From a virus: a stretch of DNA of 23,253 nt. The stretch's first letter is position 1, and each line of letters opens with the position of its first letter. Under the pieces are notes generated by a model. The model saw only the letters and a program-made list of their open reading frames with translations. It did no database searches and had not been told where the DNA came from. Positions 8,755 through 18,546 of the stretch are shown here, one piece after another. The position numbers and the translations under genes were made by a program. The stretch is from positions 1 to 23,253 of the IMG/VR virus record IMGVR_UViG_3300010885_039203; one strand, written 5' to 3'.

Positions 8755-11700
8755 TGCTTGAGCATAATTTAGTAATTTATGGCGAAGGTGGTAAAGGTGG
8801 AAAAGGACATACTCCTACAGAAGCATCTGACACTCTAATAGCTATCCAGAAAGTAAGTTTACTTATAGCAATTTCTGAAGGTGAGATTGCTAATGTAGAT
8901 AATGTATACCTTAACCAAGTTCCAATTGCTGACTATGAAGCTACTTGGGAATGGCGTTCTGGACTACCTAATCAAGATATTATTGCAGGCTTTTTAGATA
9001 ATCGCCGCCCTAATGCAAGTTTTTCTCCTTCTGCGTTAAAGTATCTTATAAATCATATAAATACTATAAAGGGTGATGTAGATGCTTGCCTAGTTACCCT
9101 TACATTAGCCTATCTACGAGTAATGCAGGATAATGGTGATGTAGTTGGAAATACTGCAACTTATGTTGTGTATACGCGGATAGGTGTTTCTGGTACATGG
9201 TCTAAAGCATTAACATCTACTAAGACCGGCAAGTGTTCTAGCAATTACAGCTGGGATTTATTAGTATATCGTCCAACTGGAGTTGGTGTTAATGATTTAT
9301 GGCAAATAAATGTAGTTAAGGAATCTAAGGACGGTGACTTAAAACATGGAGATAATACTACATATACGCAATTAGTAGAAATTCGGTATCAAAAATTAAA
9401 CTATCCTAATACTGCATTAGTTGGTATTACGCTAAAAAATCCAGATCAATTTAATAATGTAGTTCCTGAAATTACATTTAAAGTAAAAGGTATTAAAGTA
9501 AGAGTCCCTTCAAACTATAAACTTCCACCTTTAGGAGCTTTAAATACTCCAAATGGTACACTTACACTTGGTAATATAGAAGTTACAGCAAGTAATATTA
9601 CTCCTAATGTAAATATAACTGCAAACTTTAGATATACGGAAGGCAATGTAGCAGCTACAACTTTTGTAATATATGGAGCAGCTCTTGCTACTTTAAAACC
9701 ATACCAACTAACTACTTCTGACTTAGTTTTAGCTGAATTTCCAAATAACCTGAATAGTAATATTAAAACATATACTTGGCCAAATATTGGTTTAATGATA
9801 GGATATGTCTATGCAGGTGTAGCTGTAAAAAGGGTATTTAATGGTGTTACCTATATGAGTGATATTGTATCCTCTTGGGTAATTGATATGACCACAAATA
9901 CTCCAAGAACTATCAAAAATGAACAAGCTCCTACAATAGTTATTAAGTTAGGAAATTTAACTATTGTCCCAAACGCAGATGGAGTTACTGTAGATATAAC
10001 TGCAAATTTTTCGTCTTTAATTACTCCAGGGAATATCCAAGCAGACACCTTTGAATTTTATCTAGAAAGTAATATTTTAGGAAATACTGATACTACTAAA
10101 ATGCCTACTAGGTATTCTACTAAGGTCGGCAGTATCGCTGCTACTTCTACTAAAATTACTTGGTCACAAATACCTACAGGATTTTGGTTTAATTTAGGAA
10201 TTTCCGCTAAAAGAAATTCCGAATTTGATATGGCAGAAACTAAAGTGTTTGTTGGGTGGAAAGTTCCTACAATTACTAGCACAGCCGCTACTACAATAAC
10301 GTCTACACAAACTGATTTAGATAAATACAATGTTCCGTACTTATGGGATGGTAGTTTTAAATCATTGAATGAGTGGACTGCAAATCCTGCGTGGATATTG
10401 TATTATGTTTTAACAGATAAACGTAGTGGTTTAGGTATACCAGACGCAGAATTAGACATTTTTTCATTCTATAATCTTGCACTTTATTGTGATGAAGCGG
10501 TTAATGATGGGGCAGGTGTTATAGAGCCTAGGTATACTCTAAATTATCAATTTTTTAATCGAGAGAGTAGCCAGACATTTATTAACTATATCCTTACAAT
10601 CTGCAATGCTAACATTTCTAATAATGAATTTGGGCAGATTTCTGTAGTATATGATCGTCCGAACATTGCAGTAACTAAACAGGTAACAAATGCTAATGTA
10701 GTAAATGGAGATTTTACATATTCTTCTAGTCCTTTAGAATCAAGATCGAGTTCTGTGAATGTTACCTATAATGATAAGTCCTATTTTGGACGTACAAATA
10801 CAGTTACGCATATTGATGAAACTTTAGTAGCTCGTTATGGCTTGCAGACAGTAGATGTAGTACTTCCAGGATGTACAAGTAAAGGACAGGCACTTCGTAA
10901 AGCTAAATGGGCATGTTTTTCTAATGGATACCGTACTAAATTTATAAATTTTAGCGTACTATTCGAAGGTATGCAGTTCAGAATTGGAGAAATAATTCGG
11001 GTATATGATAAACATTTAAAAGGCCCACAACTAAGTGGAAGAATTGTATCTAGTGAATTTCCAAACCAAAATACAACGTTATTACTGCTAGACCGAATAA
11101 TTGACCTTCCAAATAATTCTATTTGCCATATTACTAATGACGGTAATATTATAGATACGGTAGCAGTTAGTTTAGTTACTCAAGCTGGTACGCGCACACA
11201 AATTACAGTAAATAAATTGCTAGATATTCCGCCAGAATCTATATTTATAATGAGCAATGAGTTACCGCAACCACCAGTTATTAGTATACCAACTATACCA
11301 TCTATAGAAGCAGAAAAACTTGCGGCTGCGGATGCTACTAATAAAGTTATTGCAGCACTTAATGCCTACAATGCTGCTGGCGTTCCAAAATTAACCTATA
11401 ATACTATAACAACAGTTTTTAAAGTTAATCCTAATCTTATTAAGAATTTTCTAAGTTGGGGGCATGAATTATTCGATTATCCAGTAGGAGACTATACTGA
11501 TTCTGTGTATCATAGCGTAGTAGCAGATAGCGTACTAGGCGCACAATATAAAACTGCTTCTGGATATTATTTGTATATACCACGTACAGCCATTACAAAT
11601 AATTCATGGACTGTTGTTACTACTTCCCAAATAGCCGCTGGAACTTATACAATATCATTTGATTATCTAGGTGCAGCAAATGGTGCTACTGCATCAGGGC

Positions 11701-12644
11701 AAAAAAGACAATTAGTTGTACAGTTAGCAGGCTCTAAGTCAAATAATCCACATACTTGGGTTATTGCGGACATACTATGGTATATACAAGACGCTGTTTT
11801 TGTTATAGATAATAATACCCCAAATACTCATTCATGGACATTTACTCTTACAGCAGCACAAGTTACTGCTCCTTACTTTGTTCTTCGCTTTTTCCCTAAT
11901 GATGCTAATATACGTCAATTACCTAAAAACTATACAGATATTTATATAAGTAATCCTAAGTTCGAAGTCGGAAATATAGCAACATATTGGTGTCCAACTG
12001 CGGCTGAAGGCGGCATGTCTACTGAATTAGCTAATATTAGGGGTATAGTACTATCTACGGATGAAACTGTAGCAACATTACTTACAGATACTATAGAAAT
12101 AGAACTAAATGGCAGTTTTTCTACTTTCCCAATAGCTATGGATGATAGAGTATTCTATAGAGCTTATACTGGAACTGAGATTAGTGTACAAGATTTACTA
12201 TATGTAAAAGCTATAATTGGGCCTAGTATAACTACTAATGAAATATACTCCTCATTTCCTAACTTAACTACTGGGCCACAGACTATAACTACAAAGTATT
12301 TTATAGTTAATACTTCTGCAGATATACCTGTAGGAGCTAGAACTATACTTACTAAAACAAAAATTGCTGCTAATGATGCTGCGGCTGCTGAAAAAGCAAT
12401 ATATAAAGCTTTATATGATAAAGCCGCCGGAACTGCGGATAATGCTAATACTGCACTGTATCGGGCACAACAAAATGTAACTGCTGCGGAAGCTGCTAGA
12501 AAAGTAGCATTAGCGCAAAAAGAAGCTCAAGATGCGGCGTATAAAGCAATTGCTGCAAAAATACCATTTCCAGATTATTATAAAATAGTAGATATAGAAC
12601 TGCAAGATAATATCTATTCCATTACCGGCTTAATTGAGATATAA
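8754..12644 (+). CDS. Central tail tip / host specificity protein J
   Basis: A 1296-aa J-like protein starting at ATG 8754 behind GGAAGG (8742-8747). The N terminus carries the J signature GEGGKGGKGHTPTEASDTL followed by LLIAISEGEIANVDNVYLN. Residues about 270-500 look like fibronectin-like beta domains. Residues about 545-600 (YVLTDKRSGLGIPDAELDIF, then YCDEAV) match the conserved J core that forms the tail hub. Residues about 890-1085 resemble a carbohydrate-binding jelly roll seen in tail tips (NLIKNFLSWG at its start, YISNPKFEVGNIATYW at its end). An Ala-rich coiled coil (about 1203-1270) precedes the C-terminal KIVDIELQDNIYSITGLI. In the family the trimer ends the tail and contacts the host receptor. 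Confidence 0.93.
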   Translation: MLEHNLVIYGEGGKGGKGHTPTEASDTLIAIQKVSLLIAISEGEIANVDNVYLNQVPIADYEATWEWRSGLPNQDIIAGFLDNRRPNASFSPSALKYLINHINTIKGDVDACLVTLTLAYLRVMQDNGDVVGNTATYVVYTRIGVSGTWSKALTSTKTGKCSSNYSWDLLVYRPTGVGVNDLWQINVVKESKDGDLKHGDNTTYTQLVEIRYQKLNYPNTALVGITLKNPDQFNNVVPEITFKVKGIKVRVPSNYKLPPLGALNTPNGTLTLGNIEVTASNITPNVNITANFRYTEGNVAATTFVIYGAALATLKPYQLTTSDLVLAEFPNNLNSNIKTYTWPNIGLMIGYVYAGVAVKRVFNGVTYMSDIVSSWVIDMTTNTPRTIKNEQAPTIVIKLGNLTIVPNADGVTVDITANFSSLITPGNIQADTFEFYLESNILGNTDTTKMPTRYSTKVGSIAATSTKITWSQIPTGFWFNLGISAKRNSEFDMAETKVFVGWKVPTITSTAATTITSTQTDLDKYNVPYLWDGSFKSLNEWTANPAWILYYVLTDKRSGLGIPDAELDIFSFYNLALYCDEAVNDGAGVIEPRYTLNYQFFNRESSQTFINYILTICNANISNNEFGQISVVYDRPNIAVTKQVTNANVVNGDFTYSSSPLESRSSSVNVTYNDKSYFGRTNTVTHIDETLVARYGLQTVDVVLPGCTSKGQALRKAKWACFSNGYRTKFINFSVLFEGMQFRIGEIIRVYDKHLKGPQLSGRIVSSEFPNQNTTLLLLDRIIDLPNNSICHITNDGNIIDTVAVSLVTQAGTRTQITVNKLLDIPPESIFIMSNELPQPPVISIPTIPSIEAEKLAAADATNKVIAALNAYNAAGVPKLTYNTITTVFKVNPNLIKNFLSWGHELFDYPVGDYTDSVYHSVVADSVLGAQYKTASGYYLYIPRTAITNNSWTVVTTSQIAAGTYTISFDYLGAANGATASGQKRQLVVQLAGSKSNNPHTWVIADILWYIQDAVFVIDNNTPNTHSWTFTLTAAQVTAPYFVLRFFPNDANIRQLPKNYTDIYISNPKFEVGNIATYWCPTAAEGGMSTELANIRGIVLSTDETVATLLTDTIEIELNGSFSTFPIAMDDRVFYRAYTGTEISVQDLLYVKAIIGPSITTNEIYSSFPNLTTGPQTITTKYFIVNTSADIPVGARTILTKTKIAANDAAAAEKAIYKALYDKAAGTADNANTALYRAQQNVTAAEAARKVALAQKEAQDAAYKAIAAKIPFPDYYKIVDIELQDNIYSITGLIEI

Positions 12645-12645
12645 C

Positions 12646-15600
12646 ATGGCAACTCCATTTTCAAATCTTACACCAAAAACTACGCCAACACAAAGTACTG
12701 CTAACGTACCTGCTAGTTTTGGTAATGTAACTGCCGGACAGTCGGCTCCAGCCGTATCAATATTGCCGACTGCAAGCAGTACTTCTATTACTTCTGTAGG
12801 GAATATTCTACCTGCCGATAAACCGACTACTGCCGCAGATTATATTTCACTCTCTAATACCGAATTATCAAGTACTGTTGTTGTTAGTCCGGTTACTGGA
12901 GTAGTAGTACCTACTGCTGTAACAGATACTACGATAAGCCCTCCTGAGAATATCCGTGTAACTGCTTCTAGTAATAATGTTGGCAAAGTAACTTTAGAAT
13001 GTCTTTGGGATTGGGATACCCAAAAACAACATACGTTTCAGCCTGCATATACAATAACATATAGTATTAATAATATTCAAATAGTTAATAATGTTGCTAC
13101 TATAGGAACAAGCTATACTTTACAAACTCCAAACGAAAATGATGTATATAGTATAACTGTAATTGCAAAAAATCCTACTAGTGGTTTAACTAAAAGTGCT
13201 TCTTTCACATACACATACAAAACAACTACAGCAGCAATAGTTCCTAGCGTACCTACTGTTTCTACTACACCATTTCCACCTACTAATGTAGTTGTAGAAG
13301 GGTCTACAGATTTACAATGGTATTCGCAAGATATTGTTATTACTTTAAATAAAAATCCAGCAAATGCGGCGGCAAATATCATTATTGTAGGATATTTTGT
13401 AGAAGTATATGCTCCAAATACCGGATTAGTGGATTCTTTTGTGGTGCCAGTTATATCTGAAGGTGGTATAAATATAGGTGGAGCTTCGTTTACATATTCA
13501 GCATCACAAATCTTCAGCAATTTTAGAAATTACTCTCGTACAGTGACTTTTAAAATATACTCTAAAGATGCTACTGGAAATATAAGTGATAGCATAGAAG
13601 CTATTTGTACCAATAATGCCCCTGCAAAAATAACAGGCATTACTTCTAATATTTCTGGAAATTTAGTTTCTTTAAATATTGGAAGTTATGTATTTAGTCA
13701 AGAAGCCGAGAATATTATTATAGCAGTTACTTCCTTAGCAAATACTATACCTACTAAAGATACTTGGTTTACAAAAATACCTTGCAATAACGTAACAAGT
13801 GGCGTTTCTTTCTTGCTTCCATTAGCAGGAAGTTATTATATTAAGGTAGCTGTAAGTGATGTATATTGTGAGGAATTTTTAAATTGGTCTGCTGAATTTA
13901 GAATTACCATCGCAAAGAATTATAATACGCCAACTTATAATGCCACAGATGCAGAAATTAACACTCTAGTAGGCATTTCTACAACTTCTACATTAGCAAC
14001 CCAGTTAGGTGCTTTTGAAAAAACTTCAAATAAAAATGTTGCGAATGGATATGTAGGGTTAGATGCCAATAATAAGATTCCTGTAACATATATTCCTAGC
14101 GCATCTGCTGACTGGAGCACAATTACTAATAAACCTGCCTTACAAGCAAGTAATGCTATATTATCTGCTATTAGTACTTTGGTACTAACTCCTAATATTA
14201 TGGGAAAGATTGCAATAGTCTATAATAATGCTACTAATACATATACTGCATCCTCAGATACAACTACTTACGCAAGTTCTGCTTCTTTAACAGCACATAC
14301 TGGCTCCGCTACAATACATTTAAGTACAGAACAAAATGCTTTTTTGGACTACATACTTCCAGAAACTACACCAGTACCTACTGGAAGATTTACTAACGGC
14401 ACTACATTAGGAAGCTATTTTGCTAATTTAACCGGGAATATTCAAGCACAATTAGATGCTAAAGCGTCTAGCGCAGCTTCAGTTAATTTAGCAATTGCAA
14501 CAGATACCCCAAAAAATTTAGCTGCTGTAGCTGTAGTAGGGACTTCAACTAATGCTGCTAGAGCTGACCATGTACATAAATTTCCAACTTTAGCAGACTT
14601 AGGATTTACTGGAAATAATAAACCAGTATCTGTAATTACTACAGCAGAACCTACTGGCGGTACAGATGGTGATTTTGCTTTTAATGCTGCGGATAAAAAT
14701 CTATTCCAAAAAGTAGGTACTGATTGGATTTACGTAAATAAAGGAAGTGCTGCAATAGTAGGTGCTGATACTGAAAATGCAGTTATTTACAATAAAACAA
14801 TTACTAAATCTTTTTCTACAGGGGCATATTATTCTTATATAAGTTTCATGGTGCGCCCAGGAACTAAAACACTTAAAAGTTTTAGGGTAGTTATAAAAAA
14901 TAATGATAATTCATCTGCGACATATACTTTTCTACATACAGCAGGAACTACTTCATATAGTAATGGACAAATCGCAGGTGTATCTTCTATATATGGTGGA
15001 TATAATAGATATATAATATCTTTTGAAGTTACTCCTATTTATAGTATAGAAACTGCGCCAGCTACTAATGGTTCAAGTAGTGGTATAAATCCAGTATACC
15101 CTAATGGTGGCGCACCAAAGCTAACTGTAAATGTTACCGGAACTTCAGTAACAATAGATTGGTCAATTACACCAGTACCTACAGCTACAAATGTAAGAGT
15201 TTATGTATACTATAAACTTACAAGTACTGGAAATTTTTTAAATTTTAGTAGTACAAATACTACAACTAATTCTTGGTATGCTCCATATCCTACATCTGGC
15301 AATCCATTTTTACAGCTATCCGGCACATTAACTTCTACATTTACTCAGTTGCAAGCTACTAGCGCTCCAGTAGACTATCAAATCATATATATGACGACTA
15401 CTGGAAGTATAATTACTACTATAAAATATTCTGATAGAACCGCATCGTGGGTAACTACAACTGCTTCTCCAGCAACAACTGTAGATGTGCCTGGCGCTGT
15501 TACTGATGCAACTGGGTGGATAAATGCACTTAAAATTACTAATGCAGATTTGGATACTTTAGAGGGGATTGTTGGTAATGTACAAACAGCGCTAGATGGA

Positions 15601-16731
15601 AAAGAACTTAAATCTAATAAGGGTATTGCTAATGGCTATTGTCCATTAGATGCTACTGGTAAAGTTGCAGCATCATATCTTCCAGCGGGTACTGGTACTG
15701 CTACTGGAAATTATCAAACTGCAAGTTCTGAATTAACAGCAATTGCTGCCATAACTGGAACTGGGTTTTTAAAACGCACTGGTACAAATACTTGGTCAGT
15801 AGATACTAATACATATGCTACAACGGCTTCTCTTAGTGGTTATCAGCCACTTGCAACACATCTTACAGGAATTGCCGCATTAAATGCTACTGGTACTGGG
15901 TATCTACAAAGAACAGCTACGGGTTGGTCATTTACCTCAAGTGTAAGTACTTCTAGCAGTATTACTGTAACATTAACTGGAGCTGTTACTGGGTCAACTA
16001 CAGGAACAGGTACTATTTCTATAGCTACTACTCTTGCTACAATTGCAGGCTTAGCGGTAGGAACTTATAAAAGTGTAACTGTTAATGATAAAGGGCAAGT
16101 AACTGGCGGAACTAATCCAACCTCACTTTCGGGTTATGGAATTACTGATGCGTATACTAAAACTGACGTAGATACTTCTTTAAGTGGTAAACAACCTCTT
16201 AATACTTTGCTTACAGGCATTTCAGGATTAAGTAGTACTGGAACTGGCTACCTACAGAAAACTTCAACTGGATGGGCTTTTGGTACTCCTTCTGGAGGAA
16301 CTACGGCTGTCCCAGGAGCAACTACACAAGTAATTTATAATGATTCAGGTGTACTAGCGGGGTCAACTGGATTTACATTTGATAAACTGAATAGCAATTT
16401 AACAATAGCTGGAGCTTTTACTGCTGGCGGGGATATTACAGCATTTTCCGATATACGTATCAAAGCAAATATACGCCCAATAGATAATGCACTTGCAAAA
16501 GTTAAAAAACTTTTTGGAAGATATTTTACTAGAAATGGTATTGAATCTATCGGATTTATAGCTCAAGAAATTAAAGAAGTTATTCCTGAAGTAGTAAGAG
16601 GTTCAGAAGAAGAAATGTATTCTGTAGCTTATGGAAATACTACCGCATTATTAGTTGAAGCGATTAAAGATTTGTCTGCTGAGGTCGATAACCTTAAAAA
16701 AGAAGTTGCAGAGTTACGAGGTAAAGCATGA
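12646..16731 (+). CDS. Tail fibre with C-terminal S74 intramolecular chaperone
   Basis: A 1361-aa fibre starting at ATG 12646, one base after the J stop; an in-frame TTG at 12634 lies inside J and is less likely. A low-complexity Ser/Thr/Val N terminus is followed by fibronectin-III-like domains (about 100-330). Two copies of a fibre motif follow: NGYVGLDANNKIPVTYIP (about 470) and NGYCPLDATGKVAASYLP (about 1000). Gly/Thr-rich repeats with TGTGYL and SGYQPL units come next. The last 94 residues are a peptidase S74 domain: SDIRIKANIRPIDNALAKV, then GFIAQEIKEVIPEVV, YSVAYGN and LLVEAIKDL, closed by a coiled coil. Ser1268 of the SD pair is the expected self-cleavage residue; the chaperone trimerises the fibre and is then released. 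It overlaps the next gene by ATGA. Confidence 0.93.
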   Translation: MATPFSNLTPKTTPTQSTANVPASFGNVTAGQSAPAVSILPTASSTSITSVGNILPADKPTTAADYISLSNTELSSTVVVSPVTGVVVPTAVTDTTISPPENIRVTASSNNVGKVTLECLWDWDTQKQHTFQPAYTITYSINNIQIVNNVATIGTSYTLQTPNENDVYSITVIAKNPTSGLTKSASFTYTYKTTTAAIVPSVPTVSTTPFPPTNVVVEGSTDLQWYSQDIVITLNKNPANAAANIIIVGYFVEVYAPNTGLVDSFVVPVISEGGINIGGASFTYSASQIFSNFRNYSRTVTFKIYSKDATGNISDSIEAICTNNAPAKITGITSNISGNLVSLNIGSYVFSQEAENIIIAVTSLANTIPTKDTWFTKIPCNNVTSGVSFLLPLAGSYYIKVAVSDVYCEEFLNWSAEFRITIAKNYNTPTYNATDAEINTLVGISTTSTLATQLGAFEKTSNKNVANGYVGLDANNKIPVTYIPSASADWSTITNKPALQASNAILSAISTLVLTPNIMGKIAIVYNNATNTYTASSDTTTYASSASLTAHTGSATIHLSTEQNAFLDYILPETTPVPTGRFTNGTTLGSYFANLTGNIQAQLDAKASSAASVNLAIATDTPKNLAAVAVVGTSTNAARADHVHKFPTLADLGFTGNNKPVSVITTAEPTGGTDGDFAFNAADKNLFQKVGTDWIYVNKGSAAIVGADTENAVIYNKTITKSFSTGAYYSYISFMVRPGTKTLKSFRVVIKNNDNSSATYTFLHTAGTTSYSNGQIAGVSSIYGGYNRYIISFEVTPIYSIETAPATNGSSSGINPVYPNGGAPKLTVNVTGTSVTIDWSITPVPTATNVRVYVYYKLTSTGNFLNFSSTNTTTNSWYAPYPTSGNPFLQLSGTLTSTFTQLQATSAPVDYQIIYMTTTGSIITTIKYSDRTASWVTTTASPATTVDVPGAVTDATGWINALKITNADLDTLEGIVGNVQTALDGKELKSNKGIANGYCPLDATGKVAASYLPAGTGTATGNYQTASSELTAIAAITGTGFLKRTGTNTWSVDTNTYATTASLSGYQPLATHLTGIAALNATGTGYLQRTATGWSFTSSVSTSSSITVTLTGAVTGSTTGTGTISIATTLATIAGLAVGTYKSVTVNDKGQVTGGTNPTSLSGYGITDAYTKTDVDTSLSGKQPLNTLLTGISGLSSTGTGYLQKTSTGWAFGTPSGGTTAVPGATTQVIYNDSGVLAGSTGFTFDKLNSNLTIAGAFTAGGDITAFSDIRIKANIRPIDNALAKVKKLFGRYFTRNGIESIGFIAQEIKEVIPEVVRGSEEEMYSVAYGNTTALLVEAIKDLSAEVDNLKKEVAELRGKA

Positions 16732-17534
16732 CATTACCGACAAGTGGGACTATAAAAATGTCTAATATCATGGCGGAATTAGGCATAACTGCAAATACTA
16801 CTACAAATGTAAACAATAGTTCTCTTAGAAATTTAGCAAAAAAACCTTCTGGAACAATTAAATGGAGTGATTTTTATGGAAAAAGTAATGTAAAACTTAT
16901 ATCGGAATTTCTTGGCACAGTTAATACAGGACTTGTATATAATGCAAGCCCAGTTAGTGTACCCTATTATAATTTATATAATAGTATTATGTATCTTAAT
17001 AATAGTACTAATACTATGTACCCTAAAACGATAGAAGGTTATCCTTCGCCAAACGACCCTACGCTAAGCAATTTCCTAAATATAACAACTGATGTCACAT
17101 ACGGAACTATGAGATTTTCAGGCACAACTTCTACAGATATACCTAGTAGTTTAAGTGCGCCAAAAAGATCGCTTATTTTACGAGCATCTGGTGGGGTAAC
17201 ACCAGATAATGTTAGGGTTAGAGGGCCAATAATAATTCTTGCACAGGCGGTAAGTTTAACAGCAGGTAGTAACATAAATTTTTGGTGGAAAGTTGCTAGT
17301 CCTGCCGGCATAAGCGATGTTTTTGGCTGGTTAGTAGAAGTGAATACAAAAAATACTATTACAATATTAGATTTTTGTGGAACAACTCCAAGTTTTACTG
17401 GTAATAATTGGACATTATCTACAGTAACTATTCCTACAACTGGTAGTTATAAAATTGTCTTTTTGAACGGCGCATTTAATAATAATACTACAATAGACGC
17501 TAGTTTATATATTGCAGATGTTTTTATGAATTAG
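16728..17534 (+). CDS. Small tail tip or fibre protein
   Basis: A 268-aa protein whose first 70 residues show a layout common in phage tail tip proteins: LPTSGTIKMSNIMAELGI, then SLRNLAKKPSGTIKWSDFYGKS. The remaining 200 residues are beta-rich and end in a sandwich-like region (about 125-268) resembling a ligand-binding domain, with RVRGPIIILAQAV, NINFWWKVASPAG and GSYKIVFLNGAF. Its start overlaps the fibre stop by 4 bases, so the two are probably produced together. The exact role is unknown; a second receptor-binding protein or fibre partner is the simplest reading. Confidence 0.7.
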   Translation: MTLPTSGTIKMSNIMAELGITANTTTNVNNSSLRNLAKKPSGTIKWSDFYGKSNVKLISEFLGTVNTGLVYNASPVSVPYYNLYNSIMYLNNSTNTMYPKTIEGYPSPNDPTLSNFLNITTDVTYGTMRFSGTTSTDIPSSLSAPKRSLILRASGGVTPDNVRVRGPIIILAQAVSLTAGSNINFWWKVASPAGISDVFGWLVEVNTKNTITILDFCGTTPSFTGNNWTLSTVTIPTTGSYKIVFLNGAFNNNTTIDASLYIADVFMN

Positions 17535-17571
17535 GCAATCAAGCCTAAGTGTTCCTAGCACTTTCTAGGAA
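17531..17571 (+). promoter_or_regulatory. Two hairpins at the end of the tail operon, before a strong RBS
   Basis: TTAGGC (17531-17536) pairs with GCCTAA (17543-17548), and TTCCTAG (17552-17558) pairs with CTAGGAA (17565-17571) across a 6-nt loop. Neither is followed by a T run, so they are not typical intrinsic terminators. They sit between the tail module and the highly translated next gene and may stabilise or process the mRNA. Confidence 0.5.
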
Positions 17572-17575
17572 GATG

Positions 17576-17584
17576 TAAGGAGGT
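17576..17584 (+). promoter_or_regulatory. Near-perfect Shine-Dalgarno site
   Basis: TAAGGAGGT ends 4 bases before ATG 17589. It is the best match to the 16S rRNA tail in the window; most neighbours have only AGGA or GAGG. Confidence 0.85.
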
Positions 17585-17588
17585 AATT

Positions 17589-18368
17589 ATGGCAGTAGCC
17601 GACTCTGGTATGCCACCTTCAGGTGGATTAGATTTAAATTCTTTACTTCAATCAGCAATAGCAGGAGGTTCTATGAGCAATATCTTTGGCGGGAATGATA
17701 TGGGTGGTATGGGCGGTGGCTTAGTATTAGGTTTATTACTAGGTCGTGGTGGTTTGTTGGGCAATGGTTTAGGTGTTGATGGAGCCGTTACTGGCGTAGC
17801 TCAACCACAAGCTAATATGTCAATTATGTCAGGCATTGGTGATATTAAACAAGCTGTAGCTGTAGCAGAAGCTAATATGGTAGCTAACAATGCTAGCCAA
17901 ACTGGACAATTGTCTAACCAAATGTCTGGTGTAGCTGCTGCTTTGACTAACACTGTAACAATGGCTAAAGATTCTGCTACTCAGAATACTATTACCTTGA
18001 TGCAACAGTTAAATGCTTCTACTACTGCTTTAATGAACGATGGTGATAAAACTAGAGCTGCTATTGCTGCTTTGGCTGACCGTATTCCTTCTGCACGTGA
18101 AGTAGATTTGGAACGTCAATTAGGCGTTGCACAAGCTGCTAATCGCCAAACTGAGCAATTGTCTGCTATCCGTTCAGGCAATGTTGAAGTTATTAACAAC
18201 ATTACTCAAACACAAAATCAAGCCCAACAACAGCAACAACTTGCTGGCTTGACTGCTTTAGTACACCAGCTTTCTGCTGACCAACGTGTTACTCAAGGTG
18301 TTTTGAACATTGGTTCTGGTACAGTAAGCGGCAATAGCCAAACTGCTGCCAATACTCGTGTTGCCTGA
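17589..18368 (+). CDS. Abundant Gly/Gln-rich protein of unknown function
   Basis: A 259-aa protein I cannot assign. Residues 1-75 are Gly/Met/Leu-rich with a hydrophobic stretch LVLGLLLGRGGLLGNGLG (about 45-62) that might enter a membrane. The middle (75-190) is helical, with spaced Ala, Asn, Gln and Thr. Residues 190-259 are Gln-rich, with a run of five Gln. It follows the strongest ribosome binding site in the window and prefers CGT and GGT codons, unlike the AGA-rich tail genes beside it, so I infer high expression. Gly-rich proteins of this general look occur near the tail/lysis junction of other phages and are mostly unannotated. A virion component is possible; a lysis accessory is an alternative. 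Confidence 0.75.
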   Translation: MAVADSGMPPSGGLDLNSLLQSAIAGGSMSNIFGGNDMGGMGGGLVLGLLLGRGGLLGNGLGVDGAVTGVAQPQANMSIMSGIGDIKQAVAVAEANMVANNASQTGQLSNQMSGVAAALTNTVTMAKDSATQNTITLMQQLNASTTALMNDGDKTRAAIAALADRIPSAREVDLERQLGVAQAANRQTEQLSAIRSGNVEVINNITQTQNQAQQQQQLAGLTALVHQLSADQRVTQGVLNIGSGTVSGNSQTAANTRVA

Positions 18369-18377
18369 GAGGATAAC

Positions 18378-18542
18378 ATGATTTGTATTCATGCAGATCA
18401 AGTAGTTATCTATAATACAGATAACGATGCTAGTTGCGGCAATTCTGAGAGTGACGGCAATAATGGGAATAATAAATCTACAGCTATTCCAGTAGAAAAT
18501 GTTGCTCCCGTAGTTCAACATGGTATTAAAGTAATAGAGTAA
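18378..18542 (+). CDS. Small hypothetical protein (54 aa)
   Basis: ATG 18378 lies 8 bases after GAGAGGA (18366-18372), itself just at the stop of the Gly/Gln-rich gene, and the frame is open to TAA 18540-18542. The product begins MICIHADQVVIYNTDND, continues through an Asn/Gly/Ser-rich middle and ends VVQHGIKVIE. It has two Cys, no membrane segment, and is acidic. It fills the gap between two genes exactly, with a good ribosome binding site, which supports it as real. Function unknown. Confidence 0.6.
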   Translation: MICIHADQVVIYNTDNDASCGNSESDGNNGNNKSTAIPVENVAPVVQHGIKVIE

Positions 18543-18546
18543 ACTT

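Noticed and set aside
12646-17534. Diversity-generating retroelement target in the fibre genes
   Set aside because: No reverse transcriptase or template repeat is visible and no C-type lectin variable end is recognisable.
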